Shown one piece after another: positions 17,551-25,544 of a DNA stretch of 64,000 bases; within the stretch, counting starts at the first letter, position 1, and every line of letters starts with the position of its first letter. Origin of the DNA: Actinomycetota bacterium (GTDB lineage: Bacteria > Actinomycetota > Coriobacteriia > Anaerosomatales > Anaerosomataceae); assembly GCA_009668945.1 (NCBI GenBank), contig SBEH01000006.1:59945-123944 (forward strand), given 5' to 3'. Under the pieces are notes generated by a model. The model searched no databases. It was given only the letters and a program-made list of their open reading frames with translations, and had not been told where the DNA came from. The position numbers and the translations under genes were made by a program.

Positions 17551-18667
17551 CGTCCGGCAGCTCGTCTAGCGTCACGAACTCATAGCCGTACGCACGAAGA
17601 CCGTCGATGATGTACGGCAGCGCTGCGATGGTCGCCGACTGGTCGCCTCCGCCGTCGTGCAGCACGATGACGGCATTCGGCTGTGCGACCGAAATCACGC
17701 TCCACGCCATGTCCTGGGGCATCATGCCCTCGCGCCAATCCTGTGGATCGACGTTCCAGAGTGCCGATCGCATTCCCCACTGCGTGATGTAGGAGTGTGC
17801 CGGTCCACCCAGACTCCCGCCCGGTGCGCGGAACCAGGCCGGCCGCACTCCCGTGGCTTGCAGTATCGCAGCGTTGGTCGCTTCGATCTCCCACGCTGCG
17901 ACGTCCGGCCCGACCCGCGCCAGGTTCACGTGCCAGTACGTATGATTGCCGACGAGGTGTCCGGCCGCCGCTACTGCACGCGCCAGATCGGGTGCACGCT
18001 CCACGCACATGCCGAGCATGAAGAACGTCGCGGGCACATTGCGCTGCTCGAGGATCGAAAGGACGGCCTCCGTCTGCCCCGGCCACGGCCCGTCGTCGAA
18101 GGTCAGCGCGACGAGCGGGACTCCGGGCGCGGGTACCATCCGCACTACCGCCGGCACGCCTACCGAGACCGTCTCGGTTGCGGCGACCTCTCCGGACACC
18201 GCGCCGACGCGCAGCACGTAGACGCTCGGCGTGCCTGCTGAGACCACTTTCGGAACCGTGCCTGCCCCGATCGTCCTCGGCACCGGATCGACCGTACGGG
18301 TCTCGTCGACAAGCGGTTCGACCGTATCTACTCCTGAAGCAGCTGTGATCCGATCCCCCACATGCACGACCGTCGTCAGCGTGGCCTCGCGGCCGTTGAC
18401 CGCCAGCCGTGGAGCGTGGCCGATCGCACCGTGCATCACATGACGTGTCACGGCTGAAAGCACATGCCCGCTCTCGACATCCGGCAGACCGTCCAGAGCG
18501 TCCCGGACAACGGCACCGCGGGCCACGGTGACCGAATCGCCGTTCACGGTCACCGGCATCCCCATGAACGCCTGGTGAGCGACGGGAACGACAGTCATGG
18601 CGACAAGCGCGAGGGCCGTGTTGCGGGCGATCCGCAGTATGCGTCGGCTGAGGGTCATGGGCTCCAC
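17534..18667 (-). CDS. Membrane-anchored DUF348/NodB polysaccharide deacetylase
   Basis: 377 aa. An N-terminal membrane helix (about 15-33) leads to a cell-surface part. First a DUF348/G5-like region (about 35-150; VTVNGDSVTVARGAVVRDAL, typical of Rpf/YabE wall proteins), then a linker, then the NodB domain (about 185-370): LTFDDGPWPGQTE with the Asp pair, NHTYWHVNL with metal His residues, WFRAPGG, and VIVLHDGGG. Probably removes acetyl groups from peptidoglycan or another wall glycan. The GTG start shares a G with the TAG of ybaK, so the two are coupled. ATG 18658 is an alternative start. Confidence 0.85.
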   Translation of the reverse strand: MEPMTLSRRILRIARNTALALVAMTVVPVAHQAFMGMPVTVNGDSVTVARGAVVRDALDGLPDVESGHVLSAVTRHVMHGAIGHAPRLAVNGREATLTTVVHVGDRITAASGVDTVEPLVDETRTVDPVPRTIGAGTVPKVVSAGTPSVYVLRVGAVSGEVAATETVSVGVPAVVRMVPAPGVPLVALTFDDGPWPGQTEAVLSILEQRNVPATFFMLGMCVERAPDLARAVAAAGHLVGNHTYWHVNLARVGPDVAAWEIEATNAAILQATGVRPAWFRAPGGSLGGPAHSYITQWGMRSALWNVDPQDWREGMMPQDMAWSVISVAQPNAVIVLHDGGGDQSATIAALPYIIDGLRAYGYEFVTLDELPDVRAGW

Positions 18668-19152
18668 TAGCGGCTGATTCTCGCCACCCGTCCGCCCGTG
18701 ATCTCCACGAGTCTGTCCAGTGGGATTCTCACGACGGACGCCGCGGTCCCCGCGGCCGGGAGCACCGTATCGTACCGCGAGAGCGACTCGTCGACCAGCA
18801 CCGCGAGCCCCTCCGGCAGATCGAAAGGCGAGACCGAGCCCACCTCGTAGCCCGTCGCGGCACGTACCGTTCCCGCATCAGCAAGCCTCACCTCGATGGC
18901 ACCCGTGAGCATGCCTATGGCGTCTGCATCGCCCATCCTGTCGCCGGCCAACACCGCGAGCACGGGCTCCCCGTCGGCCACGAACAGTACCGACTTGGCG
19001 ATCCGCCCCAGCTCGCACCCGACCGCCTCCGCAGCCGACTGTGCGGTGCCCGTAGCGCGGCCGAGATGCCGTATGCCGTCCGCCAAAGACCGCGCTTCGA
19101 GATAGCGGCGCACCCGCTCGGCCGAGTCGCCCGATGCCACGTGCGGGCTCAT
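18667..19152 (-). CDS. ybaK: YbaK/EbsC-type aminoacyl-tRNA deacylase
   Basis: 161 aa, single editing domain: GTAQSAAEAVGCELGRIAKS with the catalytic-type Lys, LAVLAGDRMGDADAI, and VGSVSPFDLPEGLAVLVDESL. The family clears mischarged tRNA (for example Cys-tRNA-Pro or Ala-tRNA). It starts inside the stop of the upstream GNAT gene and its stop overlaps the deacetylase start. Confidence 0.88.
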   Translation of the reverse strand: MSPHVASGDSAERVRRYLEARSLADGIRHLGRATGTAQSAAEAVGCELGRIAKSVLFVADGEPVLAVLAGDRMGDADAIGMLTGAIEVRLADAGTVRAATGYEVGSVSPFDLPEGLAVLVDESLSRYDTVLPAAGTAASVVRIPLDRLVEITGGRVARISR

Positions 19153-19793
19153 TCGCCGCCCCTACGTGCAGCGAGTGTCGCCGGCGCGCGTGTCGGCACC
19201 CGCATTGGGATCCGCAGCGATTCCAGGACCGACTCGAGGTTCTCCGACCACATCGCAAGCGACTTCAAATCGAGGCTAAGCAGCGGCACCTCGGGATGAG
19301 GCCGCACGACCGTGAAGCCGTGCCGCAGGAGGAACTCGACACCCACCATGGGCGCGGTCTCGTAGTCGGTGCGGCCGGCGATCGCGTAGGCCTGCACGGT
19401 GCGCTCGCCTCGCCCGGCGAGGTCTCGCAGTGCGGCACGCAGCAGCACGCCACCGAGCCCGTGCCGCCGCGCCTCCGACGCGAGGTGCATGCAGGTGATC
19501 ACGGGCACATCGGCGATCGGCGGACCGGAGGGCATTCTGCCCGACTGGGGCACGTATCCCGGCGGGGCGTACTTGATGAAGCCGAGGAACTCCCCGTCTT
19601 CGACCGCGACGCGCCCGCACTCGCCCCAGTCGGCCGCTACGTCACGCGCCCACCTAGCGGCAAGTGAGTCATCGCAGGCAGCGCCGCACTCCCGCGGGAG
19701 ACCCGCAGCGCTCTCCCAGTAGACGCAGCCGACGCACCGCGTCGGCAGGTGCCGGCGGTCCGCGACGCTCAATCCGATAAGCTTCCTCGACAT
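19149..19793 (-). CDS. GNAT acetyltransferase with N-terminal Cys cluster
   Basis: 214 aa. The N-terminus has RCVGCVYWES and ECGAACDD (four Cys in about 22 residues), possibly a zinc site, then a GNAT domain (about 50-190) with RRHGLGGVLLRAAL as the acetyl-CoA loop. It resembles the 'YoaP/N-acetyltransferase with Cys cluster' proteins of anaerobes but no substrate can be named. It overlaps ybaK by 4 nt and follows the PRC-barrel gene by 4 nt; the second Cys-headed GNAT of the window (see 3146-3751). Confidence 0.78.
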   Translation of the reverse strand: MSRKLIGLSVADRRHLPTRCVGCVYWESAAGLPRECGAACDDSLAARWARDVAADWGECGRVAVEDGEFLGFIKYAPPGYVPQSGRMPSGPPIADVPVITCMHLASEARRHGLGGVLLRAALRDLAGRGERTVQAYAIAGRTDYETAPMVGVEFLLRHGFTVVRPHPEVPLLSLDLKSLAMWSENLESVLESLRIPMRVPTRAPATLAARRGGE

Positions 19794-19797
19794 CTCG

Positions 19798-20490
19798 CTA
19801 CTCGTCTTCGTCCCCGAGCGCCTTGACCTTGTCGATGGCCTTGCGGGCCACGCCGCTCCTCAGCGACCTGCCAAGCGCACGGGACGCTGCCACACCCACC
19901 TGCAGAGCGCCTTCTCCCACCTGTCCGGCCCGCACCTTCACGGCCGCCGCGCCGGTCGCCAGCGCCTTGGCGGCTCCGCCGTCCGAGCGGATCTCGCCGT
20001 AGCCGGGCTTCACGACTACCGCATCCCCGAGGAATCCGACGATGAGCTCGCCCGGGACCTCCAGTTTGCCGACCGCGGCGTCGCCGATCGCGCCGGTTGT
20101 GATCCGCACCTTGGACACATCACCGGTCACTGCGTCGAAGAACACATCCTGAACGTGACCCACTTCCTCGCATGACTCCGAGCGGACCGGCATCCTCTGC
20201 CAGATGACGGTCTCGTGCCAGCTGACGCCGAGCACTCGCTCTCCGGCCGAGTCCTTCGGCAGATCGGCCAGAGGAATCGTGAAAGACATGCCGCCCTCGG
20301 CGGCCGAGAGGAGTCCGAGAAGGACGAACCTCGGCGGGCGATCGATCACGCCAAGCACCGCGCCCGGATCCACCTGCACGCCCGCGACCCTCGCGCCCTC
20401 GGGGTGGAAGAGCACCGCGCTCACGCACCCGAGGCTGCGCCCGTCCGACCCGCGCACCTCGCGACCGACGAACGCAGTCACTCGCGGCAC
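19798..20490 (-). CDS. PRC-barrel domain protein
   Basis: 230 aa with two PRC-barrel-like units: residues 1-80 (FVGREVRGSDGRSLGCVSAV) and about 95-165 (SESCEEVGHVQDVFFDAVTG). A helical, Ala/Gly-rich tail (170-230) ends ALGDEDE. GTG 20490 has GGGAGGTG upstream. PRC-barrels bind RNA, lipids or partner proteins; here the role is unknown. It heads a four-gene run with GNAT, ybaK and the deacetylase. Confidence 0.75.
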   Translation of the reverse strand: MPRVTAFVGREVRGSDGRSLGCVSAVLFHPEGARVAGVQVDPGAVLGVIDRPPRFVLLGLLSAAEGGMSFTIPLADLPKDSAGERVLGVSWHETVIWQRMPVRSESCEEVGHVQDVFFDAVTGDVSKVRITTGAIGDAAVGKLEVPGELIVGFLGDAVVVKPGYGEIRSDGGAAKALATGAAAVKVRAGQVGEGALQVGVAASRALGRSLRSGVARKAIDKVKALGDEDE

Positions 20491-20522
20491 CCGCTACACC
20501 TCCCGTAGAATCCGCGGTAGCG

Positions 20523-20552
20523 AAAGGGCCGGCCGCCTTCGCGACCGGCCCC
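20523..20552 (-). terminator. Terminator after the YtxH gene
   Basis: GGGCCGG ... CCGGCCC stem (7 bp) with a 12-nt loop followed, on the minus strand, by TTT. Confidence 0.65.
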
Positions 20553-20590
20553 AACATGATACCGCGAGCGTATGCCTACTCGGCAGAGGC

Positions 20591-21049
20591 CTACTCGGCA
20601 GAGGCCTCCTCAGCCAGTGCCTCCACCGGAACGACGGCTGGAGCTGTCTTCTCGGCGAGCTTGTCGAGGACCTGTGCAGCCTTGGCCTCGGCGGTGTCCA
20701 CACCGCTCTTCACCGACGACCCGGCCTTCGACACCGCGTCTTTGGCCTGCGGTGCCATCTCGTGCACCTTGTCCCTGGCCTGCTGTGAGACGGAGTCGAC
20801 CTGTTCCTTCAGGCGCCCTCGCGCGGAGTCGATCTTCGCGCGTATCTCTTCAGTCTCGTCGACCACCTTCGCGCGGGAGGTCTCGTAGAACTCCTTGCCC
20901 TCTCCCCAGTACTCCTGCGCCTTGGCAGCCACGTACTCGCGGTTCTCTCTGCCGGAGCGTGGCGAGAAGAGCAGACCTAGAGCGGCACCTACGAGTCCGC
21001 CGAGGATGAACGCGCCAAGGATGCTCTCACCCCTGCGATAGTCATACAT
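20591..21049 (-). CDS. YtxH-like membrane-tethered coiled-coil protein
   Basis: 152 aa. A single membrane helix at about 10-30 (SILGAFILGGLVGAALGLL, then FSPRSGRE, the YtxH hallmark) is followed by a long charged, apolipoprotein-like amphipathic helix. ATG 21049 was chosen because GGAGGTGG lies upstream. Family members are general-stress envelope-associated proteins of unknown mechanism. The 15 bp at the end of the gene are duplicated in tandem immediately after its stop. Confidence 0.8.
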   Translation of the reverse strand: MYDYRRGESILGAFILGGLVGAALGLLFSPRSGRENREYVAAKAQEYWGEGKEFYETSRAKVVDETEEIRAKIDSARGRLKEQVDSVSQQARDKVHEMAPQAKDAVSKAGSSVKSGVDTAEAKAAQVLDKLAEKTAPAVVPVEALAEEASAE

Positions 21050-21119
21050 GGTTCCAGCCACCTCCGGGATCGTGCGGACACTTCTGATCGTGCCTTGCGG
21101 CAATGGTGTATGTACCCAT

Positions 21120-22070
21120 TCACCCGCCGACGTGCAGTACGGAGCGTACCAGAAGTGCTACCAGCTCCTGGAAATCGATTCCCACAGCGGCTGCGGCCAT
21201 CGGCAAGAGCGACGTCTCCGTCATTCCCGGAGAGGTGTTCACCTCCAGCACGTACGGCACGCCGTCGGTTCCGAAGACCATGTCGACACGGCTGACCCGC
21301 TCGCAGCCGATCAGCATGTGGACCTGCGCTGCCAGGTCAGTGACCTGCTCCATTTCCGCATCACCGAGGCGCGCAGGCACGTAGTACTCGGTCTCACCGG
21401 GGGTGTACATGGCAGAGAAGTCGAACAGGCCGGAGACCGGCACCATCTCCACAGGCGGAAGAACGCGCGGCCCGTCGGCATCGCCCAGCACCGAGACGGC
21501 GAGCTCGCGGCCGTCAATCCACTCTTCCACGATCGCCGTGTCGCCGAACGACAGCGCGGTAAGCAGCGCTTCGGCAAGACCCTCGGCGTCCTCGACCTTC
21601 GTCAGACCGAGCGCCGAGCCCTGCTCCGACGGCTTCACGACCACCGGGAAGCCGCCGACGGCAGCGGGCACCAGGTCGAGCGCGGTCGCAGCGCCGGCCT
21701 TCTTGAAGGCGTCCGCGGTGAAGGTCACCCACCTCGGCGTGGGAATCCCCGCCTCGAGAAACAGCCGCTTGGACAGCGACTTGTCCCAGGCGAGTGCCGA
21801 AGCCACCACGCCGGGGCCGGTATAGGGTATGCCGAGGAACTCCAGCAGTTCCTGGATCGTGCCGTCCTCCCCGTACTTGCCGTGGAGCGCTATGTACACG
21901 GCATCCGGCTTCTCGGCGCGCAGCGTGGAGACGAGCTCCGCCGTCACGTCGAGGGGCAGGACCTTGTAGCCATCGGCCGCCAGTGCGTCGCACACGCGTT
22001 GCCCGCTCATCAGCGATACCTCGCGCTCGAGCGACTGGCCGCCCATGAGCACCGCGATCTTCTCGGCCAT
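21120..22070 (-). CDS. ddl: D-alanine--D-alanine ligase
   Basis: 316 aa ATP-grasp enzyme that joins two D-Ala for peptidoglycan. Visible: N-terminal IAVLMGGQSLEREVSLMSG, ALHGKYGEDGTIQELLE, VVVKPSEQGSALGLTKV, EEWIDGRELAVSVLGD, and VLEVNTSPGMTETSLLP with Asn/Glu metal ligands. ATG 22070 was chosen over the long upstream frame, which runs in the aminotransferase gene. It lies 5 nt downstream of the aminotransferase, so both are under the T-box. Confidence 0.95.
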   Translation of the reverse strand: MAEKIAVLMGGQSLEREVSLMSGQRVCDALAADGYKVLPLDVTAELVSTLRAEKPDAVYIALHGKYGEDGTIQELLEFLGIPYTGPGVVASALAWDKSLSKRLFLEAGIPTPRWVTFTADAFKKAGAATALDLVPAAVGGFPVVVKPSEQGSALGLTKVEDAEGLAEALLTALSFGDTAIVEEWIDGRELAVSVLGDADGPRVLPPVEMVPVSGLFDFSAMYTPGETEYYVPARLGDAEMEQVTDLAAQVHMLIGCERVSRVDMVFGTDGVPYVLEVNTSPGMTETSLLPMAAAAVGIDFQELVALLVRSVLHVGG

Positions 22071-22075
22071 CCCTA

Positions 22076-23353
22076 TCAGCCCCTTCCTTCGGTGACGGAT
22101 GCGGCGGGCAACGCGCCAGCCGCGGCGAATGCGCGGTAGAGCTCGAGCCGGTCCTCGAGGACCTCGGCCAGACGCTGGATGCCCTCGCGGATCTTCTCGG
22201 GCTCGGCGTAACAGAACCCGAGACGCATACAGTTGCGCCCCCGGCCGTCGGGGAAGAACGCGTCGCCGGGAACGTAGGTGACTCCGCGTTCGACGGCCTC
22301 GGCGAGTACCGACTTCAGGTCCAGGAAGGACGGCATCTCCACCCACACGAAGAACCCGCCAGCGGGCATCGTCCACCGCGCCTCGCTCGGGAAGTACTCC
22401 TCCAGTGAGGCGATCATCGTGTCGCGGCGCTCGGCGTAGGCCCTGGTGAGGTCCTGGAGCACTTTGCGCCACGGAGTGTCGGCGAAATACCGTTCGGCGG
22501 TGGTCTGCGCGTACGCGCTGCCGCACAGATCGGCCGCCTGCTTCGCGAGGATGAACTTCGCGAGGATCGGCTTGGGTGCGGTGATCCAGCCGAGCCGCAG
22601 GCCGGGCGCGAAGATCTTCGAGAACGTACCGAGGTAGATCACGTCGTCGTCGAGTGCTCGCAGGGGCAGTGCGTGACCGCCCTCGAAGCGTAGCCGGCCG
22701 TACGGATCGTCCTCGATGACCGGGATGTCGTACTCGCGGGCAAGGTCGAGCAAGTGGCGGCGGCGCGCAGGGGATAGCGTCACTCCGGCCGGGTTCTGGA
22801 AGTTCGGGATCGTGTAGATGAACTTCGCCCCTCGCGGACCGAGCCTTTCAAGCTCCTCGGCCAGAAGATCGGTCTTCATCCCCTCGTCGTCCATTGGGAT
22901 GCAGATGATCCTCGGCTGATACGCCGAGAACGCCTGCAGGGCGCCGAGGTACGTGGGGCCCTCGGTGATGATCACGTCGCCAGGATCGATGAAGATCTTG
23001 GCGAGCAAGTCGAGCGCTTGCTGCGCACCCGCGGTGATCACGAGATCATCGGCCTTCACGCGCACGCCGATCTCCGCCATGAGACCCACTACGACCTGGC
23101 GGATCTCCGCGCGGCCCTCGGACGAGCCGTACTGGAGCGCTACCGGGCCGGACTCACGCAGAGCCGAGGTGACAGCGGCTACCACGTTCTCGATCGGCAC
23201 GCGGCGGATCTCGGGCATGCCGCCTGCGAACGAGATCATATCGGGGCGGGTAGCGGCGGCAAAGAGGTCGCGTACCGCGCTCGAGCGCACGTTCGCCATG
23301 CGCTGCGCATAGCGTCCGCTCCACCTGTCGAACACCACTCGTGCAGTGCCCAT
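22076..23353 (-). CDS. PLP-dependent aminotransferase (class I/II, AAT-I)
   Basis: 425 aa. Family marks: SFAGGMPEIRRVP near the start, ALQYGSSEGRAEIRQ, TAGAQQALDLLAKI, YTIPNFQNPAGVTLS, DDPYGRLRFEG and the PLP lysine in YLGTFSKIFAPGLRLGW. This is the 2-aminoadipate/aromatic/alanine aminotransferase (LysN/MocR-type) group; the amino acid cannot be told from sequence. GGAG lies upstream of the ATG. It sits directly behind a T-box leader and before ddl, which points to amino-acid supply, perhaps alanine, for the wall. Confidence 0.92.
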   Translation of the reverse strand: MGTARVVFDRWSGRYAQRMANVRSSAVRDLFAAATRPDMISFAGGMPEIRRVPIENVVAAVTSALRESGPVALQYGSSEGRAEIRQVVVGLMAEIGVRVKADDLVITAGAQQALDLLAKIFIDPGDVIITEGPTYLGALQAFSAYQPRIICIPMDDEGMKTDLLAEELERLGPRGAKFIYTIPNFQNPAGVTLSPARRRHLLDLAREYDIPVIEDDPYGRLRFEGGHALPLRALDDDVIYLGTFSKIFAPGLRLGWITAPKPILAKFILAKQAADLCGSAYAQTTAERYFADTPWRKVLQDLTRAYAERRDTMIASLEEYFPSEARWTMPAGGFFVWVEMPSFLDLKSVLAEAVERGVTYVPGDAFFPDGRGRNCMRLGFCYAEPEKIREGIQRLAEVLEDRLELYRAFAAAGALPAASVTEGRG

Positions 23354-23395
23354 CGCTGCTCCTCAAACGTGCCGGTGTGTCCCCGGACAACACAA

Positions 23396-23620
23396 GACGA
23401 CCCTCCCGACAGGGCGAGGGTCGTCGCGGTACCACCTGTCTTCGTCCGGCGTTCGGCATCGCTCGCCGGACCTCGTGTCCGGGGTAACGGCCCGGAGCCG
23501 CCCGCTTCTTTCCGCTCACCGGAGCGGCGCTGGCGGGGGACCTGCGGAGGGGTGGCCGGGCACATGATGCCCTCTTCCCTCACGTCCACATGCGTGCTCT
23601 TCGCCCGGACGAGCCGGGTT
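23396..23620 (-). ncRNA. T-box leader (tRNA-sensing riboswitch)
   Basis: On the minus strand the T-box sequence AGGTGGTACCGCG (23437-23425) is followed by a 10-bp terminator hairpin GACGACCCTC/GAGGGTCGTC (23396-23425) and TTGTGTTG. The UGGU in the T-box would pair with a tRNA ending ACCA. A stem I with GGGCA/TGCCC at its tip can be drawn upstream. In that fold GCA followed by G lies in the expected specifier place (23545-23543), which would mean alanine; this reading is tentative. It controls the aminotransferase-ddl pair. Confidence 0.85.
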
Positions 23621-23627
23621 GCAGGCA

Positions 23628-23657
23628 ACCTTAGCACCGCCCTGAGGAGCCGGTCAA
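23628..23657 (-). promoter_or_regulatory. Promoter of the T-box operon
   Basis: TTGACC (23657-23652) and TAAGGT (23633-23628) on the minus strand with an 18-bp spacer. Start of transcription would be near 23620. Confidence 0.6.
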
Positions 23658-23679
23658 CGCAACCGCCGCAGCGGGTGGC

Positions 23680-24153
23680 CTACGTCGGCCGCCCGGACGG
23701 CCGCGCGCGAAGCGCCGTGAGCGCCTCGATCTCGGCGCGGACATCGGGCACATCGCCCCCGGAGAGCATGTACTCCACAAACCGTGCGGCAGCCTTGACG
23801 GCGCCGAGGCACACGAGGTCGTTGTCGTACGCGAGGGAGACGTGGAAGACGCCGGGGCCGTCACGCCTGAAATCCCAGGTCGTCTCGCCCTTGAGGGTCC
23901 GCGGCGAGCCCGAGCGAGCCATGAGCTCGAGCACCACGTGCTCGAAGAGGTGCGGCACCTCTGTGTCGGCGATCTCCTCGGAAAACGGCCGGCCGTCGTC
24001 GTTCGCACACCGATGATCGGCGAGCCCGGGAAGCAGGTCGAAGGCACGCGCGACGATCGAGCCGTCGTGCGACGTCCGCATCGCCGCGGCACTCTCGACG
24101 TTCAGTACGACGTCTACCCGGTCCGCACCGACCGTGACGCTTCGAACGTGCAT
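23680..24153 (-). CDS. Stand-alone protein resembling the cyanophycin-synthetase N-terminal domain
   Basis: 157 aa. The stretch FDLLPGLADHRCANDDG, then PHLFEHVVLELMARSG, then a GETTWDF ... GVFHVSLAYDNDL segment follow the layout of the N-domain of cyanophycin synthetase (LLPGL.EHRCS, GHVVEHVALELQ). The ATP-grasp and Mur-ligase parts are absent, and full enzymes are about 870 aa. It starts 21 nt after the small membrane protein gene and its end runs into the T-box promoter region. Function unknown; relation to the CphA N-domain is by pattern recognition only. Confidence 0.65.
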   Translation of the reverse strand: MHVRSVTVGADRVDVVLNVESAAAMRTSHDGSIVARAFDLLPGLADHRCANDDGRPFSEEIADTEVPHLFEHVVLELMARSGSPRTLKGETTWDFRRDGPGVFHVSLAYDNDLVCLGAVKAAARFVEYMLSGGDVPDVRAEIEALTALRARPSGRPT

Positions 24154-24174
24154 CGGTCCGTCAGGCGCTTCGGG

Positions 24175-24381
24175 TCAGAACTCGTCCGGGAACGATCGCC
24201 GCGTACCCAGGTAGTAGGCGACCGACACGACCGCGATCAGCGCTACGGCGCCCACGAGCAGGAGCTTCGCCGCCCGTTCCTCGGCTACCACGCGCACCTC
24301 GGCCTCGGCCATGTCCTTGATCTGGATAGCCTTGCGCTTGAGATCGTCCACCGTGATACCGGGCAAAGGAGTCTCGTTCAC
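24175..24381 (-). CDS. Small single-helix membrane protein
   Basis: 68 aa, GTG start. An amphipathic N-terminus (DDLKRKAIQIKDMAEAEVRV) is followed by one helix (LLLVGAVALIAVVSVAYYLG) and a short basic/acidic tail. The start overlaps the stop of the holin-like gene in GTGA, so the two are coupled. Together they resemble the YqjD/YqjE stress membrane protein pairs, but no family can be claimed. Confidence 0.7.
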   Translation of the reverse strand: MNETPLPGITVDDLKRKAIQIKDMAEAEVRVVAEERAAKLLLVGAVALIAVVSVAYYLGTRRSFPDEF

Positions 24382-24806
24382 TTCTGTATCGACCTCACCT
24401 TGATGACGAGGAACACGAGAGAGGCGAGCACGTAGACGCCGCCGATGATGGCCAGCGCTCCCGGGTAGCCCACGAAGTCGGCCAGCACGAGGAATGCCGC
24501 CACCGCGATGAAGGTCAGGCCGACAGCCAGGAGCATCGCCGCCGCCAGCGCGGAGCTCAGCGTCAGTCCGAGCCTCTGGATCGGAAGCACGACCTTCTCG
24601 CGGACAAGCGCGCCGGCCTCCTGGCGCAGCCAGTCGACCACGGTCTGCAGAAGATCCGCGGCAGCGTCGATGATCGCGTCGACGCCGGTCTTGGGCTTGT
24701 CCGAAGTGGCAGCCGATTTCGCCTTCCCCGGCTCAGCGCCGGGCGGCATTGAATCGGATGCGGGAGCGGAGGTCGGCTCCTCGGACACCTTGCCGGGCTC
24801 CTCCAT
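24378..24806 (-). CDS. Holin-superfamily-III/YqjE-like membrane protein
   Basis: 142 aa. A Glu/Pro/Ser-rich N-terminus (1-55), an amphipathic helix (VDAIIDAAADLLQTVVDWL) and two membrane helices (about 85-135). ATG 24806 was chosen for GAGGAGG immediately upstream; the longer frame lacks a ribosome site. The layout matches the DUF1469/phage-holin-like proteins often found with small helix proteins. Role unknown. Confidence 0.7.
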   Translation of the reverse strand: MEEPGKVSEEPTSAPASDSMPPGAEPGKAKSAATSDKPKTGVDAIIDAAADLLQTVVDWLRQEAGALVREKVVLPIQRLGLTLSSALAAAMLLAVGLTFIAVAAFLVLADFVGYPGALAIIGGVYVLASLVFLVIKVRSIQK

Positions 24807-24869
24807 GGCTTCCTCCTCGGTCGCGGGTGCGCCACTGTCGAAGATACCCCAAAGGGGGTGCACGCGAAG

Positions 24870-24902
24870 CGGCGCCGCCGCCTTCAAGGCAACGGCGCCG
24901 CC
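24870..24902 (-). terminator. Strong hairpin after the RlpA-like gene
   Basis: GCGGCGCCG ... CGGCGCCGC, 9-bp stem, between the RlpA-like gene and the holin-like gene. No T-run, so it may only attenuate. Confidence 0.45.
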
Positions 24903-24923
24903 GTTGTGACGTCCTGGGCGCCG

Positions 24924-25544
24924 CTAGAGGATTCGGTACTGCACCGTACCGACGCCAGAGAATCCGAGCGCCGAAGCGGTTCCGGGGCCGAGGTCGAAGA
25001 CCCTGCCGCCGGCGTAGGGCCCTCTATCGGCCACCACCGCAATACACGTGCGCCCGTTGTAGGCGAACTCGATCATCGTCCCGAACGGGAGGCTCTTGTG
25101 CGCAACCACCATGCTGTCCGGCTGCAGCGTTCCGCCGCCGGCCATCGTGTTCCCGTAGAAGCCGGGGCCGTACCACGAGACCTTGGCGCTCTTCCATCCG
25201 TCACCAGCGGGTGCGGCCGCTGCGGTCTGCTCCGGCTGAGGAGCCGGCGGCTTGGACGACGCGACGCGTATGCGGGTCGGCGTGCGAGTGCCGGACGACT
25301 GAGCGTCGGTGTCGCCGAGGCCTGAGGGCTGCCGGACGCTGTCCGCGTTCTTGAGCCCGTCAGCGGGAGCCAGCGACGGGGCTTCCGGAGCCTGCTCGCC
25401 CACACCGGGCCCGGCCACCTGGGCCGACGCGGAGCGGGACGGGACGAAGCCGGTTCCGGCCAGCATCGCGACGATGACAACGATGCCTGCGACGGCGGTC
25501 GCGACCGCCGGGAAACCGGAACCACGAGTACTGTGTACCTTCAC
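24924..25544 (-). CDS. RlpA-like double-psi beta-barrel exported protein
   Basis: 206 aa. A membrane/signal helix at about 12-32 (VATAVAGIVVIVAMLAG) is followed by a Pro/Ala/Ser-rich linker (40-115) and a C-terminal RlpA/3D-type barrel (about 118-206): VSWYGPGFYGNTMAGG, MVVAHKSLPFGTMIEF, VADRGPYAGGRVFDL. The catalytic-type Asp of lytic transglycosylases is in the DRGP motif. Probably a cell-wall hydrolase. GTG 25544 was chosen because GGAGGTCGA precedes it; the longer upstream frame is not signal-like. Confidence 0.85.
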   Translation of the reverse strand: MKVHSTRGSGFPAVATAVAGIVVIVAMLAGTGFVPSRSASAQVAGPGVGEQAPEAPSLAPADGLKNADSVRQPSGLGDTDAQSSGTRTPTRIRVASSKPPAPQPEQTAAAAPAGDGWKSAKVSWYGPGFYGNTMAGGGTLQPDSMVVAHKSLPFGTMIEFAYNGRTCIAVVADRGPYAGGRVFDLGPGTASALGFSGVGTVQYRIL

